This document shows, piece after piece, positions 9,674-18,736 of a stretch of DNA of 64,000 nt; position 1 is the stretch's first letter; each line of letters begins with the position of its first letter. Source of the DNA: [Clostridium] polysaccharolyticum (GTDB taxonomy: Bacteria; Bacillota; Clostridia; Lachnospirales; Lachnospiraceae); assembly GCF_900111595.1 (NCBI RefSeq), contig NZ_FOHN01000014.1, positions 1-64,000 of the forward strand. Reading direction: 5' to 3'. Both the position numbers and the translations under genes were made by a program. Below the pieces are notes generated by a model. It had not been told where the DNA came from, made no database searches, and saw nothing but the letters and a program-made list of their open reading frames with translations.

Positions 9674-11584
9674 TTACTCTTTCTTCCTAGACATCAGCGG
9701 CCAAATGGTAAACACCAGTAACAAAACCAAAAGCACATATGCCATTCCATTGGAAGCTAAAAATCCACTTGGAGCAAAGCCTCCAACCCATCCTGACACT
9801 TGCAGTACAATTCCTATCAGTCCGATAATGGAACCACCTGCTACAAGACCAGAAGACAAACTGATTCCATTTTCCACTTTAATCTCTTTGTCTTTTTCAC
9901 TATTTGCCGTTTTTTCAAGAAACAGACGAACCAATGCACCTGCCAAGATAATGGATGTTGTTGCAATTGGCAGATAGAATCCAATAGCCACTGTCATAAT
10001 TGGGAGTTTCAGCAGGTAAAGCACAATCCCAAATACAACTCCAACAATAATCATGTGCCAAGGAAGCTCACCTGACATAATACCCGCTGTCAAAGTTGAG
10101 ATTAAATTTGCCTGTGGAAGTGCAAATGCCACATTATCTCCTGTCATGGCTAACTGGTCAGATAGCACTTTAATAACTCCAATAACAACAAATACACCGA
10201 TAATACCTGCTGCTGCAAAATATTTGTCCATTTCCTCTTTCTTGCCACCAATTAAATAAGTAACTTTTTGAGACTGACAATACCCGCCAGCTACGGAAAT
10301 AGCAGTTACAATAAAAGTACCAAATAACAGCAGTATTTTATTATCTGCTGCCCCTTTCCAGCCCATAATGACAAAGAGCAAAGTCAAAATAACTAAAGAA
10401 GCAATCGTCATGCCAGACACTGGCAAATTGGAAGTACCGATGGTTCCTGTTAATCTTCCAGAAACAATTACAAAAAGCAAAGACAACACAAAACTGAAAA
10501 CTGCACCTAAAATCGCCATCCAGAGATTGCCCCCTGAAATGAGAAATGCAGTTACAAATCCAATGGCTATTCCAATCAGTAACATTAAAGAGGCGAAACT
10601 TGAGGATTCTTCCCTTTTTTCTTTCTTCGCCCCTACAGTCTCACGAACGGATGATACAATAGCTGGAATCAGACGGATTGCACCAATCAGGCCACCTGAC
10701 AGCATCATGCCTGCCCCAATGTATTTTACATAACTGCCAGAGATGTGATTTACCATCATAGAAGATAAGGCCACACCGTCATTGTTCCAGATAAACGCTC
10801 CTTCTCTTGCAAAACCAGAGAAATAACTGATTAAAGGCAGGACTGCAAAATTAGCTAAAACAGAGCCTGCAAACATAATCACGGCTACGTCCACTCCTAC
10901 AATAAAACCAATTCCAAGCAAAAGAGGATTTACTTCTAATTCCAGTTTCCATTTATAAAATCGCTCGTTCACATAAGAAATCACCGTGTTGGCCATGTTT
11001 AAAAATGAACCAGATACCACAGTAAGCAGACCACCTACGGCAAAACCAATTCCCATATATTTCATGGATTCACCAGCACCTTCTGATGCTACTAACGTTT
11101 CTGATATTGCAAGGGCTTCTGGGTACATTAAGTTACCATGTTCCTCTACAATAAAATTCTTGTAAACGAAAGAAGAAACGCCAATTCCAAACAGAACGCC
11201 TCCTGCACTAACAAGAAATCCTTCCCAGAACGTAAAGTTCTTCCCAATTAAAATAACCGCTGGCAGAAGAAAAATGATTCCACTGGCTATAGATTCCCCC
11301 CCACTAGCCATTCCCTGTACAATATTCTTTCCAAGGATTCCTCTCCTTTTTGCAAAGACTGCCACAAGACCAGAACCTATAATAGAACCTGGTATACCTG
11401 CCGCCACAGTAAGACCTGACTTCATTCCTGAATAAGCTGTGGAGGCAGCAAATAAAATTGCAAGTACTGCCCCAATAATGAAAACAGCTCCATTTCCTCC
11501 AGTACGATCCTTTTGTGTGACATATGGAATGTACTCTTTTCCATCAACGTCACCATAGGCTCCTTTTGGTAATTTCTTTTCCAT
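9674..11584 (-). CDS. OPT family oligopeptide transporter
   Basis: A 636-residue integral membrane protein of the oligopeptide transporter (OPT) family, importing small peptides, probably by proton symport. Start chosen at ATG 11582-11584 (MEKKLPKGAYGD) behind AGAGGCG; upstream ATGs are less well served. It has about 15 hydrophobic segments with OPT hallmarks: the early block YSGMKSGLTVAAGIPGSIIG, a GGES loop, and LMYPEALAISETLVAS. It ends with MSRKKE. It faces a DUF917 gene across a shared 276-base regulatory region, a pairing that suggests uptake followed by processing of a peptide-like or hydantoin-like compound; this link is an inference. Another short hydrophobic frame follows the stop. 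Confidence 0.93.
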   Translation of the reverse strand: MEKKLPKGAYGDVDGKEYIPYVTQKDRTGGNGAVFIIGAVLAILFAASTAYSGMKSGLTVAAGIPGSIIGSGLVAVFAKRRGILGKNIVQGMASGGESIASGIIFLLPAVILIGKNFTFWEGFLVSAGGVLFGIGVSSFVYKNFIVEEHGNLMYPEALAISETLVASEGAGESMKYMGIGFAVGGLLTVVSGSFLNMANTVISYVNERFYKWKLELEVNPLLLGIGFIVGVDVAVIMFAGSVLANFAVLPLISYFSGFAREGAFIWNNDGVALSSMMVNHISGSYVKYIGAGMMLSGGLIGAIRLIPAIVSSVRETVGAKKEKREESSSFASLMLLIGIAIGFVTAFLISGGNLWMAILGAVFSFVLSLLFVIVSGRLTGTIGTSNLPVSGMTIASLVILTLLFVIMGWKGAADNKILLLFGTFIVTAISVAGGYCQSQKVTYLIGGKKEEMDKYFAAAGIIGVFVVIGVIKVLSDQLAMTGDNVAFALPQANLISTLTAGIMSGELPWHMIIVGVVFGIVLYLLKLPIMTVAIGFYLPIATTSIILAGALVRLFLEKTANSEKDKEIKVENGISLSSGLVAGGSIIGLIGIVLQVSGWVGGFAPSGFLASNGMAYVLLVLLLVFTIWPLMSRKKE

Positions 11585-11684
11585 TTTTTCGCCTCTCTGT
11601 ATTATTTTCTTTTGCATACAATACAATATACATTTTTTACGAATCAGGTTTATTTTATGTAATTATTCCAGTCAGAATTTTTAT

Positions 11685-11699
11685 TATTTTCTAGAAATT
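11685..11699. promoter_or_regulatory. CodY-like box in the OPT/DUF917 divergent region
   Basis: TATTTTCTAGAAATT matches the CodY consensus AATTTTCWGAAAATT at 12 of 15 positions. CodY commonly represses peptide transporters in Firmicutes. AT-rich sequence produces such matches by chance, so this is tentative. Confidence 0.3.
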
Positions 11700-11811
11700 T
11701 TTTCCTTCTGACAGTGAGCAAAGATAAATCATTACCTATCTGGCAATAAAGAGGAATTTAATATGCAGATACTGTCCACATTAATCTTTTAGTGAAATTT
11801 TTGACGATATA

Positions 11812-11820
11812 TGATACAAT
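11812..11820 (+). promoter_or_regulatory. Extended -10 promoter of the DUF917 gene
   Basis: TGATACAAT is an extended -10 element (TGn-TACAAT) without a strong -35. The leader of about 35 bases contains AGGGAGG (11848-11854), six bases before the ATG at 11861. Confidence 0.5.
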
Positions 11821-11860
11821 AAAGGTTATAAATTCTAACTTATAAAAAGGGAGGAAATCA

Positions 11861-13084
11861 ATGAAAGAATTTAATTATGATCAAATCTGTGAAATGTTAA
11901 TTGGTTCCACCTTCTTAGCCGGTGGTGCTGGTGGCTCTTTAGAGGCGGGTCTAAAGCTTTTTGAGAACCTGAAGGAAGAAACACTGAAACTTTATGAAAT
12001 AGGTGATTTGGAAGATACACCTGAAACATCAGCTGAATATGCTTCTATTCTGGCTGTCATGGGTTCTCCATCCGAACTTGAGGAACATGACTTTGCATCC
12101 ATTTTATCAAACACGATTCTTCAGATGAGAAAACGTTGTACGGCATGTTCTACATATAAAAAAATAACACATGTAATACCATTTGCTTACGGTGGTGTCA
12201 GCACTGCAATTCCAGCTTATCTGGCATTAACCAATGACGAGTTTAAACTTGCCGATGCAGACGGTTCTGGACGTGCAGTTCCATCTCTTGATACGGCCTT
12301 AGTATCCTTAAATGGGGCACCAATCACTCCATTTGTTATGGCAAACGAAACGAATGACAGTATGTGCATTGACCTTGCCAATGACACTGACGCCGCTCAA
12401 TGCCAAATTGTAAGCCACAGCTTAAGAACAACCTCTCCATTATTTACTTCAGTAAATGGAGCAGCAGGATGGCCAATTAAATCTTCTGAGTTAAAAACAT
12501 ATGCCAATCCGAACAGCTTAACTTATGCTCAGAAACTTGGTGCCTGCATCAGCCAGTACATAAAAGCCAAAGGCGAAAAAACAAATACTTCTGTATTTGA
12601 TTATTTAAATGCACATATGGAAGATTTCAAAGGATGTGCACTTGGCGATAATACAAAAGGCTCTTTTACTACTCTTGCAAAAGCTGGAAAGAGAAAATTA
12701 CAAAATGGAAAGGAATTTGGAGTAATTCAGATTTACACCAAGTGTCCAGACGACAACATCCAATGGGAAATCCGTTTTATCAATGAAAGCATGGTCATTT
12801 TCCAGAACAGCAAATCTGCTTTAGATGCTCCTGTTATTACAGCTCCAAGTGTAATTACCATTTTCGATGAAACCGATAATATCCCATTAACAAATGATTA
12901 TATTCTAGCACATATCGAGGAATTAAAGGATCACAAAGTAACCCTTGGCGTTATGCCTGCTCCTGCAAAATGGTGGGAAAACCGTGAAGTAAAAGATATG
13001 ACGGAAATCTGGCGTAAATCCTACGACGAGATAGATTATCGCGGATTCTGCCTGCGTTATGACAATATTGAGGGACGTCTATAG
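11861..13084 (+). CDS. DUF917 domain protein
   Basis: A 407-residue cytoplasmic protein of the DUF917 family, often encoded with hydantoinase/oxoprolinase-type enzymes and transporters. Family marks are the N-terminal FLAGGAGGSLEAGL (Gly-rich loop, about 18-31), a central AYGGVSTAIPAYLAL segment and the C-terminal VMPAPAKWWE block. Some family members act on methylthiohydantoin, so a ring-opening or desulfurising role is possible, but nothing here fixes the substrate. It is transcribed away from the OPT transporter and ends in a clear terminator. No hydantoinase A/B genes lie next to it, which is unusual for the family. Confidence 0.8.
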   Translation: MKEFNYDQICEMLIGSTFLAGGAGGSLEAGLKLFENLKEETLKLYEIGDLEDTPETSAEYASILAVMGSPSELEEHDFASILSNTILQMRKRCTACSTYKKITHVIPFAYGGVSTAIPAYLALTNDEFKLADADGSGRAVPSLDTALVSLNGAPITPFVMANETNDSMCIDLANDTDAAQCQIVSHSLRTTSPLFTSVNGAAGWPIKSSELKTYANPNSLTYAQKLGACISQYIKAKGEKTNTSVFDYLNAHMEDFKGCALGDNTKGSFTTLAKAGKRKLQNGKEFGVIQIYTKCPDDNIQWEIRFINESMVIFQNSKSALDAPVITAPSVITIFDETDNIPLTNDYILAHIEELKDHKVTLGVMPAPAKWWENREVKDMTEIWRKSYDEIDYRGFCLRYDNIEGRL

Positions 13085-13143
13085 TCTATCGTCTATTCTT
13101 AATTGGTTTCTAACATAAAAAGAGATGGAAACGAAAATGGCAA

Positions 13144-13186
13144 GAAAAAAGACCTCTATACCAGAAATGGTATGGGGTCTTTTTTC
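13144..13186 (+). terminator. Terminator of the DUF917 gene
   Basis: A-rich arm AAAAAAGACC plus CTATACC, short loop, GGTATGG and GGTCTTTTTT, with one small bulge. Ends in a T-run at 13179-13185, about 60 bases after the stop. Confidence 0.8.
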
Positions 13187-13280
13187 TACACAGAATACCT
13201 GTCTCTTATCCCGTTTACTGCATTGCCCAAAGTGCACTTTTTCAAACGCTTCTTTTTCATAATCTGGAATAAGAAAGGAA

Positions 13281-13832
13281 TTATTCTTGCCTTTTTAACA
13301 ATGAAAATACACATTTAACTCTTGGCACATACTTGCGCATAATCAAAGCACATGTCAATTCTTCTACGGCAGCCAGACACGCTATTCCGCAAATGATTTC
13401 ACTTGCAATTGCCACGTTTACAACTAATATCAAATAAGGAAAAATAAGAAGTAAAAATCCTGTAACACTATTCATAACAGTATTGAATGAAAGTGGATGG
13501 CGGAATTTTGCCATACATACAAAATGTGCAAATGTTTTTAAAACGCCTGTTGAAATAATCATAATATAATCCCACTCTGGTATGTATACAAGTGCATATA
13601 ACAGAAGTTTCACTAAAATCAGTATGTTAAAAATAATATCTGAAATACTATCAAAGGAAGCATTTTCGGTATTGTAAACCCCAAATGTTTTCGGTATTAG
13701 CAGCCCAATCACTTTTGCAACAATATGTAAAGAATAAACGCAAACAAACAGCGTCGATAACGTTGGAATAAAAAGCAGTCCCAACGTACATATCAGTTTA
13801 AAATATGTATTCACAAGTAATATTTTCTTCAT
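13281..13832 (-). CDS. CDP-alcohol phosphatidyltransferase homologue, active site degenerate
   Basis: A 183-residue polytopic membrane protein with about five hydrophobic segments. It follows CDP-alcohol phosphatidyltransferases along its length: the SFDSISDIIF block keeps the last two aspartates of the signature (D1-x2-D2-G-x2-A-R-x8-G-x3-D3-x3-D4), and the region with MNSVTGFLLLIFPYLI and AAVEELTCALIM matches the usual C-terminal half. However, the first half of the signature reads AKVIGLLIPK instead of SDVLDGxxAR, so D1, D2, the glycine and the A-R pair are replaced, and the later Gly is Asn. Metal binding and catalysis are therefore unlikely. It could be a pseudoenzyme or a slowly decaying gene. 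It lies between DUF917 (convergent) and a MATE gene. Confidence 0.6.
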   Translation of the reverse strand: MKKILLVNTYFKLICTLGLLFIPTLSTLFVCVYSLHIVAKVIGLLIPKTFGVYNTENASFDSISDIIFNILILVKLLLYALVYIPEWDYIMIISTGVLKTFAHFVCMAKFRHPLSFNTVMNSVTGFLLLIFPYLILVVNVAIASEIICGIACLAAVEELTCALIMRKYVPRVKCVFSLLKRQE

Positions 13833-13926
13833 TTAGCTCCCCCTTTCCATATATCTTCTCCATTCCAAAATCTAACAGTCAATTTCTTTAACCACAGTCT
13901 TTTACTAATAGCATCTATTTTTACAC

Positions 13927-15309
13927 TCATATCCTTGCCCTTTTAAAATTCCGACTTCTCACAAGGTAATAAGCTGCCAGTACAATTACTCCTGTAATAG
14001 CCCAGGAAATCGGATACACAATCAGCAATGTAACAAACCCTGTAAACTTTCTACATATATACCAGATCCACCAGAGACGGAATATGCAAGTCCCGAAAAC
14101 CGTTAGAACCGCTGGCAACATAGAATTTCCCATACCACGTAATGCCGCTCCTGCAATCTCGTATGTTGATGCCATGCAGTTCACAGTCAAAATCCAGACA
14201 ATGCGAGCAGATGCATAATGTGCAACATTTTGCTTTGTTGTAAATAAACGTATAAAAAATCCTCTATTTATTACGATAGTCAAACTAAGGGTTCCCGTTA
14301 GTATTATGCTAAGCAATATACAAATTCTGAAAATCCGTTTGCACCTCTCAAACTCTCCTGCACCAAAATTCTGGCTTGTGAAGGTAACTGCCGTCTGATT
14401 AAATGCACTAATAATAAAATAAGTTATAAACTCATAATTCAAGGAAATTGCGGATCCCGAGACTGCATCCGATCCAAACTTATTCAAAGCGACCTGAATA
14501 AATATATTGGCAACGGAAAAGACCATTCCCTGTAATCCAGCTGGTATGCCAATTCTCAGTATTTTATCCAATTCCTTTTTCGTAATCTTGAGTTTCCTGC
14601 ACTCTACTTTTAATGATTCCTCCTCTCTAAATAAAAAACATAACACCATCAAGGCATTCACTATATTTGACACAACGGTAGCAATTGCAACGCCTGCAAC
14701 TCCCAGATGAAATACGATAACCAGCAAAAGATTCAATGCTGCATTGATAATTCCCGATATCAGCAGACAATAAAAAGGTCTTTTCGTATCTCCTTTGCTC
14801 CTTAAGATAGAAGCTCCAAAATTATAAATCATAATAAATGGCATTCCCAAAAAATATATTCGCAAATACAGAATCCCTTGCTGCAGCACATCCTCTGGTG
14901 TTTTTAGAGCAGCTAAAATAGGTCTTGATATTGCCAAACCCAAAACAAGCAAGAAAATACCACTAATCAATGCCACAACCAATGATGTATGTACGGCATC
15001 TTGAATGTTCTTTCTTTTGCTTTGATCCTGCCCGATATAATTTGCGATAACCACATTGGTACCAATAGATATTCCAACAAAAAGGTTTAATAACAGATTA
15101 ATAACAGGTCCGTTACAGCCAACTGCAGCCTGTGCCTGACTACTGCCATAATGGCCTACAACAGCCACATCTACCGCATTAAACAACTGCTGTAATATAC
15201 TGCTTGCCGCTAGGGGTAACGCAAACAATAGCAGTTTGTCCCACAAAGAACCTGTCAACATATAACTACGTTCTGTATTCATACAGCCATTTTTCCCGAC
15301 TAAGCTCAT
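13927..15309 (-). CDS. MATE family multidrug efflux transporter
   Basis: A 460-residue membrane protein with 12 predicted helices in two similar halves. The N-terminal block LLLFALPLAASSILQQLFNA and VAVVGHYG, and the mid-protein LRIGIPAGLQGMVFSVANI, are typical of NorM/DinF-like MATE exporters that use Na+ or H+ gradients to expel drugs or metabolites. The first ATG (15307-15309) has only a weak GAAAG site; MNTERSYML nine codons later is an alternative start. The substrate is unknown. The gene for the phosphatidyltransferase homologue starts 94 bases downstream, so the two may share a transcript. Confidence 0.92.
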   Translation of the reverse strand: MSLVGKNGCMNTERSYMLTGSLWDKLLLFALPLAASSILQQLFNAVDVAVVGHYGSSQAQAAVGCNGPVINLLLNLFVGISIGTNVVIANYIGQDQSKRKNIQDAVHTSLVVALISGIFLLVLGLAISRPILAALKTPEDVLQQGILYLRIYFLGMPFIMIYNFGASILRSKGDTKRPFYCLLISGIINAALNLLLVIVFHLGVAGVAIATVVSNIVNALMVLCFLFREEESLKVECRKLKITKKELDKILRIGIPAGLQGMVFSVANIFIQVALNKFGSDAVSGSAISLNYEFITYFIISAFNQTAVTFTSQNFGAGEFERCKRIFRICILLSIILTGTLSLTIVINRGFFIRLFTTKQNVAHYASARIVWILTVNCMASTYEIAGAALRGMGNSMLPAVLTVFGTCIFRLWWIWYICRKFTGFVTLLIVYPISWAITGVIVLAAYYLVRSRNFKRARI

Positions 15310-15458
15310 TTAAACACTTTCTTTCGTTCTAGTTGATTACTAATATCATAAACAATAAACCAAATAAAGGCAAATAATTTTTCAAATATTGAACAAAGTG
15401 TACGTTTTTATGTAGGGAACGGAGTTTTTGAGGCTTTGTTATGGATTTTCTGCCATAT

Positions 15459-15505
15459 AAAAAAGACATTTTCATATAGCAATAACTATACTCTAATGTC
15501 TTTTT
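15459..15505 (-). terminator. Second terminator after the Fic gene
   Basis: Stem AAAAAGACATT / AATGTCTTTTT with a 24-base loop; the minus strand continues into TTTTTTATAT. Confidence 0.65.
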
Positions 15506-15571
15506 CCGATTATATTATTCCATACTATTATTAAATCTTATACTCTTTTATTAGAAAGTAAAAATTTAATT

Positions 15572-15602
15572 TTCCCTTAAATATCACATTATTTTAAGGG
15601 AA
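15572..15602 (-). terminator. First terminator after the Fic gene
   Basis: TTCCCTTAAAT / ATTTTAAGGGAA stem, about 20 bases after the Fic stop codon. T-rich on both flanks. Confidence 0.7.
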
Positions 15603-15622
15603 TTTTTTAATATTTGAAGGAA

Positions 15623-16669
15623 TCACTTTAATCTATAATAACAAGTGGTCTTCCCTGAGCCTTCTCTTTTTAATTCTCCAGATGCTACTAACTTTCGTAG
15701 TGCCCCTTCAATAGAACTTATACTAATTGAAGGACAAAGTTCATGAATATCTTGCTTGGTAAAACGTCCTAACTTATTCATAGTTGCACGTCTTACCATT
15801 TCAAGGGTGGGTAACTTTGTTTCTACAAGAGCAAATCGTTCTTCAAAATCCTTGTATGCAGCAAGAACAGTTCCAAGTAAGTATTTAATGAATGGAACAA
15901 CATCCTCCGTACCTTCATGCCAACCGTCCTGTGCTTGACCTAGTGCGTCATAATATAAATCTTTATTTTTTGCAATTTTAGCTTCCAAAGAAATATATTT
16001 ACCCACATAAAAGCCATTTCTGTATAACAACAGGGTTGTAAGCAAACGGCTCATTCTGCCATTACCATCGTTAAAAGGATGAATACAGAGGAAATCATGA
16101 ATAAAAATTGGAATTGCAATTAACGGTTCTACTTCCATATTTCCTATCACTCGATTGTACTCTTCGCATATTTTATTCAATGCCTCTGGTGTTTCATATG
16201 GAACAAGTGGTGTAAACAGCGTTTCAACATGTCCATCTGGATATGTGACACTAATATAGTTCTGTACACTTTTGGTTTTGCCTGCCATCGGGTTATTCAT
16301 ATGACTGTACAAAATCTTATGAAGCTGAAGGATATAGTTCTGTGAGATAGGAATCACATCAAAACTTTCATGAATAATATTTAACACGTCACGATAGCCT
16401 GCAATTTCTTGTTCATCACGATTTTTAGGTGTTGTCTTTTCTTCTACCAACTGCTTGATACGGGTATTTGTTGTCACAATCCCCTCAATAGCATTAGATG
16501 CTTCTGTACTCTGTATTTTTGCAATCTCAACTAGTTTTTCTAACTCTTCTGGTCTCTGTTTAAGATACATTTCTTGTTTTCCAGCTTCTTTATATACTGC
16601 AGCTATTAAACCCAAGATATCTGAATCCCATTTCCGATTTTTAATTTCAGAATAATTAAAGTTTCTCAC
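15623..16669 (-). CDS. Fic family protein (AMPylase type, self-inhibited class II)
   Basis: A 348-residue protein. I place the start at GTG 16667-16669 because GGAGG lies seven bases upstream and homologues begin MRNFxYSEI; the longer ATG reading would place the ribosome site inside the gene. It has the N-terminal inhibitory helix STEASNAIEG (about 58-67; S/T-x3-E-G/N motif, class II), the Fic core with the catalytic loop HPFNDGNGRMSR (His about 197), and a C-terminal winged-helix region (KQDIHELCPSISISSIEGAL). Such proteins transfer AMP to target proteins and are held off by the inhibitory helix. The target is unknown. A 51-codon frame overlaps its start by four bases. Confidence 0.9.
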   Translation of the reverse strand: MRNFNYSEIKNRKWDSDILGLIAAVYKEAGKQEMYLKQRPEELEKLVEIAKIQSTEASNAIEGIVTTNTRIKQLVEEKTTPKNRDEQEIAGYRDVLNIIHESFDVIPISQNYILQLHKILYSHMNNPMAGKTKSVQNYISVTYPDGHVETLFTPLVPYETPEALNKICEEYNRVIGNMEVEPLIAIPIFIHDFLCIHPFNDGNGRMSRLLTTLLLYRNGFYVGKYISLEAKIAKNKDLYYDALGQAQDGWHEGTEDVVPFIKYLLGTVLAAYKDFEERFALVETKLPTLEMVRRATMNKLGRFTKQDIHELCPSISISSIEGALRKLVASGELKREGSGKTTCYYRLK

Positions 16670-16821
16670 AACCTCACCTCCATTGTTTCCCTTAAATAAT
16701 AGCATGCTTCAAGTGAAACATCAACAGTATTTCCTGACCCTTTAAACGTTGGCATCCTTTTACTTTCCCATGTGTCCTTCATATTTTTAAGTTCTGAAGA
16801 AAAACTACCATTAATTATCAT
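16666..16821 (-). CDS. Possible 51-residue protein overlapping the Fic start
   Basis: An ATG frame starts at 16821 and stops at 16666-16668, so its TGA overlaps the Fic GTG in a GTGA arrangement typical of translational coupling. The product (ending LEACYYLRETMEVRL) has no family I recognise, and there is no good Shine-Dalgarno site before its first ATG. It may be coding, or the leftover between a decayed gene and fic. I rate it as uncertain. Confidence 0.3.
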   Translation of the reverse strand: MIINGSFSSELKNMKDTWESKRMPTFKGSGNTVDVSLEACYYLRETMEVRL

Positions 16822-16822
16822 T

Positions 16823-17343
16823 TTAAGTTGTTTGATTACTCTCAAGTTCTTTCAATGACCTATCGTCCTTCGTTTTCCAATCCACATTTCCATTAGATAT
16901 ATGCCCAAGTACAGCCACAGATGCAGCCGATGGTGCCGTTGAACTCATAATCTCTTTGGAATACGTCATTCTTTATCACTATTATCTATAAATTCCTTTT
17001 AATTCTCAAGATACCTAATAAGAGCTCTGTTTAAATCCCTACCAATAAAAATCACAGCTGTATTCCAGTAATACTTCTCTTTTTCAGACTGATAGTCTCT
17101 CAAATGCTAGACAAGTCTTTCCTTAACATTTTCAGTTTCTCCAACATATAGAATCAGAGCCATCATCTTCTTTGCAGAATAAAAAATATACTCCTGCTTT
17201 AGTTATATCATCACGAGTACAAGCTGAAACCTTAATTCGAGGTATCTTTATTGCCTTTCCATTCCCGTTTGATAGTTCTGCAGTAATCAAACTGTCCACT
17301 ATTCATTTACCAGAACTAATTCTATTGATTTTCCATATGTCAT
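16823..17343 (-). pseudogene. GIY-YIG nuclease / DUF4357 protein, decayed
   Basis: Stitching frames on the minus strand recovers a recognisable protein. It opens MTYGKSIELVLVNE then a stop and shift; DSLITAELSNGNGKAIKIPR follows, then DITKAGVYFLFCKEDDGSDS, another shift, YVGETENVKERL, an in-frame TAG, and HLRDYQSEKEKYYWNTAVIF ending at LIRYLEN with a stop. These blocks are the GIY-YIG domain (G-V-Y near the start, Y-x-G-x-T/A-E). After a large internal loss, a 48-codon piece (16823-16969) carries the DUF4357 C-terminal signature (TAPSAASVAVLG, then VDWKTKDDRSLKELE). At least two frameshifts, several stops and a deletion make it non-functional. The intact family is of unclear role, often near restriction or mobile genes. 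Confidence 0.8.
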
Positions 17344-17390
17344 TTTAGTCCTATAAACCCCTTATTTCAAGTCTTTTCAAACTTCTATTT

Positions 17391-18554
17391 CTATACTTTA
17401 CTCAACATTACCACAGTCTCTACATGCTCCGTAAACGGAAACATATCCACTGGATAAATATCTCTTCCCTGATATCCATGCTTATAAAGATACTCCAAAT
17501 CTCTAGCCATGGTTTCCGGATTACAGGAGATATACACAATTTTCTTAGGCGCAAGCTTTACGACAGAAGATAAAAATGCCTCATCACTCCCACTTCTAGG
17601 AGGGTCCATAAAAACCACATCGGCCTTTTCTCCGTCCTTTGCCATGCCAGCCATGAACTTACCTGCATCCTGATTATAAAACTTAATATTCTTTACTCCA
17701 TTTCGCTTTGCATTGATAATGGCATCTTTCACCGCATCTTTGTTAAGTTCTGCACCAATAACTTCTTTTGCATGTTTACTTGCAATGATACCAATAGTAC
17801 CAATTCCACAATATGCATCAATAACACGCTCTTTTCCTGTCAGGCCAGCCAGTTTTATTGCCTTATTATAAAGAACCTCTGTCTGCACTGGATTCACCTG
17901 ATAAAACGACTGCGGAGAAATACGGAATACACAGTCACATAACGTATCCTCAATAAATCCCTTGCCATAAAGGACAATGTCTCGCTCCCCAAGAACCATA
18001 CTAGTTCTTTTATCATTCACATTTAGCACGACAGTTGAAATCTCTGGATGAAGCTTACGAAGTGCCTTCACAAAATTATTCTTGGATGGCAGGATTGGAC
18101 TGGATACCACAAGCACTACCATCACCTGTCCACTGGCATGTCCTGTTCTTACAAGCACATGACGAAGCAGGCCATAACCTGAATCTTCATTATAAATCTT
18201 GATTTTAAAAGATTTGCATAAATCACGAATACTCGCAATAATGGCATCTGCTAATTTATTTTCAATCATACATTCGTCAACAGCGACTACTCTGTGTGAT
18301 TTTTCTTCATAAACCCCTGAAATAATGGTTCCATCACGTAGTCGGTCAAATACAGCATGTACTTTATTGCGGTAATGGTAAGGATCTTTCATTCCTATGA
18401 TATCATGAACTTTTCCAAAATCTTTTAACAGATGAATCACATGTCCCTGTTTCTTCTCAAGCTGTTTTTCATAAACTATTCCCTGATACGTACATCCTCC
18501 ACATTTCCTTGCATAAACACATTTATCATTTTCCTGCTTTACCTGTTTTGTCAT
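17391..18554 (-). CDS. rlmD: 23S rRNA (uracil-C5)-methyltransferase, RlmD/RumA type
   Basis: A 387-residue AdoMet-dependent methyltransferase for uridine C5 in rRNA. N-terminal cysteines C12-x5-C18-x2-C21 (CVYARKCGGC) are the iron-sulfur ligands of this family. The Rossmann motif VIDAYCGIGTIGI, the MDPPRSG loop and the catalytic YISCNPET (nucleophilic Cys) are present, and the usual EHVE stands near the end (FTEHVETVVML). It is shorter than E. coli RlmD (433 residues) because the N-terminal TRAM domain is missing, as in many Firmicutes paralogues. Which uridine it modifies (U1939, U747 or both) cannot be told from sequence. A perfect TATAAT at 18624-18629 (minus) may be its -10 element. Confidence 0.88.
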   Translation of the reverse strand: MTKQVKQENDKCVYARKCGGCTYQGIVYEKQLEKKQGHVIHLLKDFGKVHDIIGMKDPYHYRNKVHAVFDRLRDGTIISGVYEEKSHRVVAVDECMIENKLADAIIASIRDLCKSFKIKIYNEDSGYGLLRHVLVRTGHASGQVMVVLVVSSPILPSKNNFVKALRKLHPEISTVVLNVNDKRTSMVLGERDIVLYGKGFIEDTLCDCVFRISPQSFYQVNPVQTEVLYNKAIKLAGLTGKERVIDAYCGIGTIGIIASKHAKEVIGAELNKDAVKDAIINAKRNGVKNIKFYNQDAGKFMAGMAKDGEKADVVFMDPPRSGSDEAFLSSVVKLAPKKIVYISCNPETMARDLEYLYKHGYQGRDIYPVDMFPFTEHVETVVMLSKV

Positions 18555-18736
18555 TCTTGCACCTTCACTCTTTCTATGGCCTATTTCTTTGGCTAGGCAA
18601 TTTATTCTTTCACTCTGTTTAGCATTATACCCTGTTTCCCAATTCTGTGCTACTTTTTTTTACATTGTATTATCTGCTAGTTGGTATATTCTTGATAACC
18701 TTGATGATAAAGAGAAAAGAAATAATATACACTTCT

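Larger units (their letters stand above)
15310..15622. other. Intergenic region with two tandem terminators
   Basis: 313 bases with no gene. It contains two hairpins described separately (15459-15505 and 15572-15602) and the MATE leader. Confidence 0.7.

Noticed and set aside
13103-13318. 71-codon plus-strand frame
   Set aside because: It runs across the DUF917 terminator and has no family resemblance.
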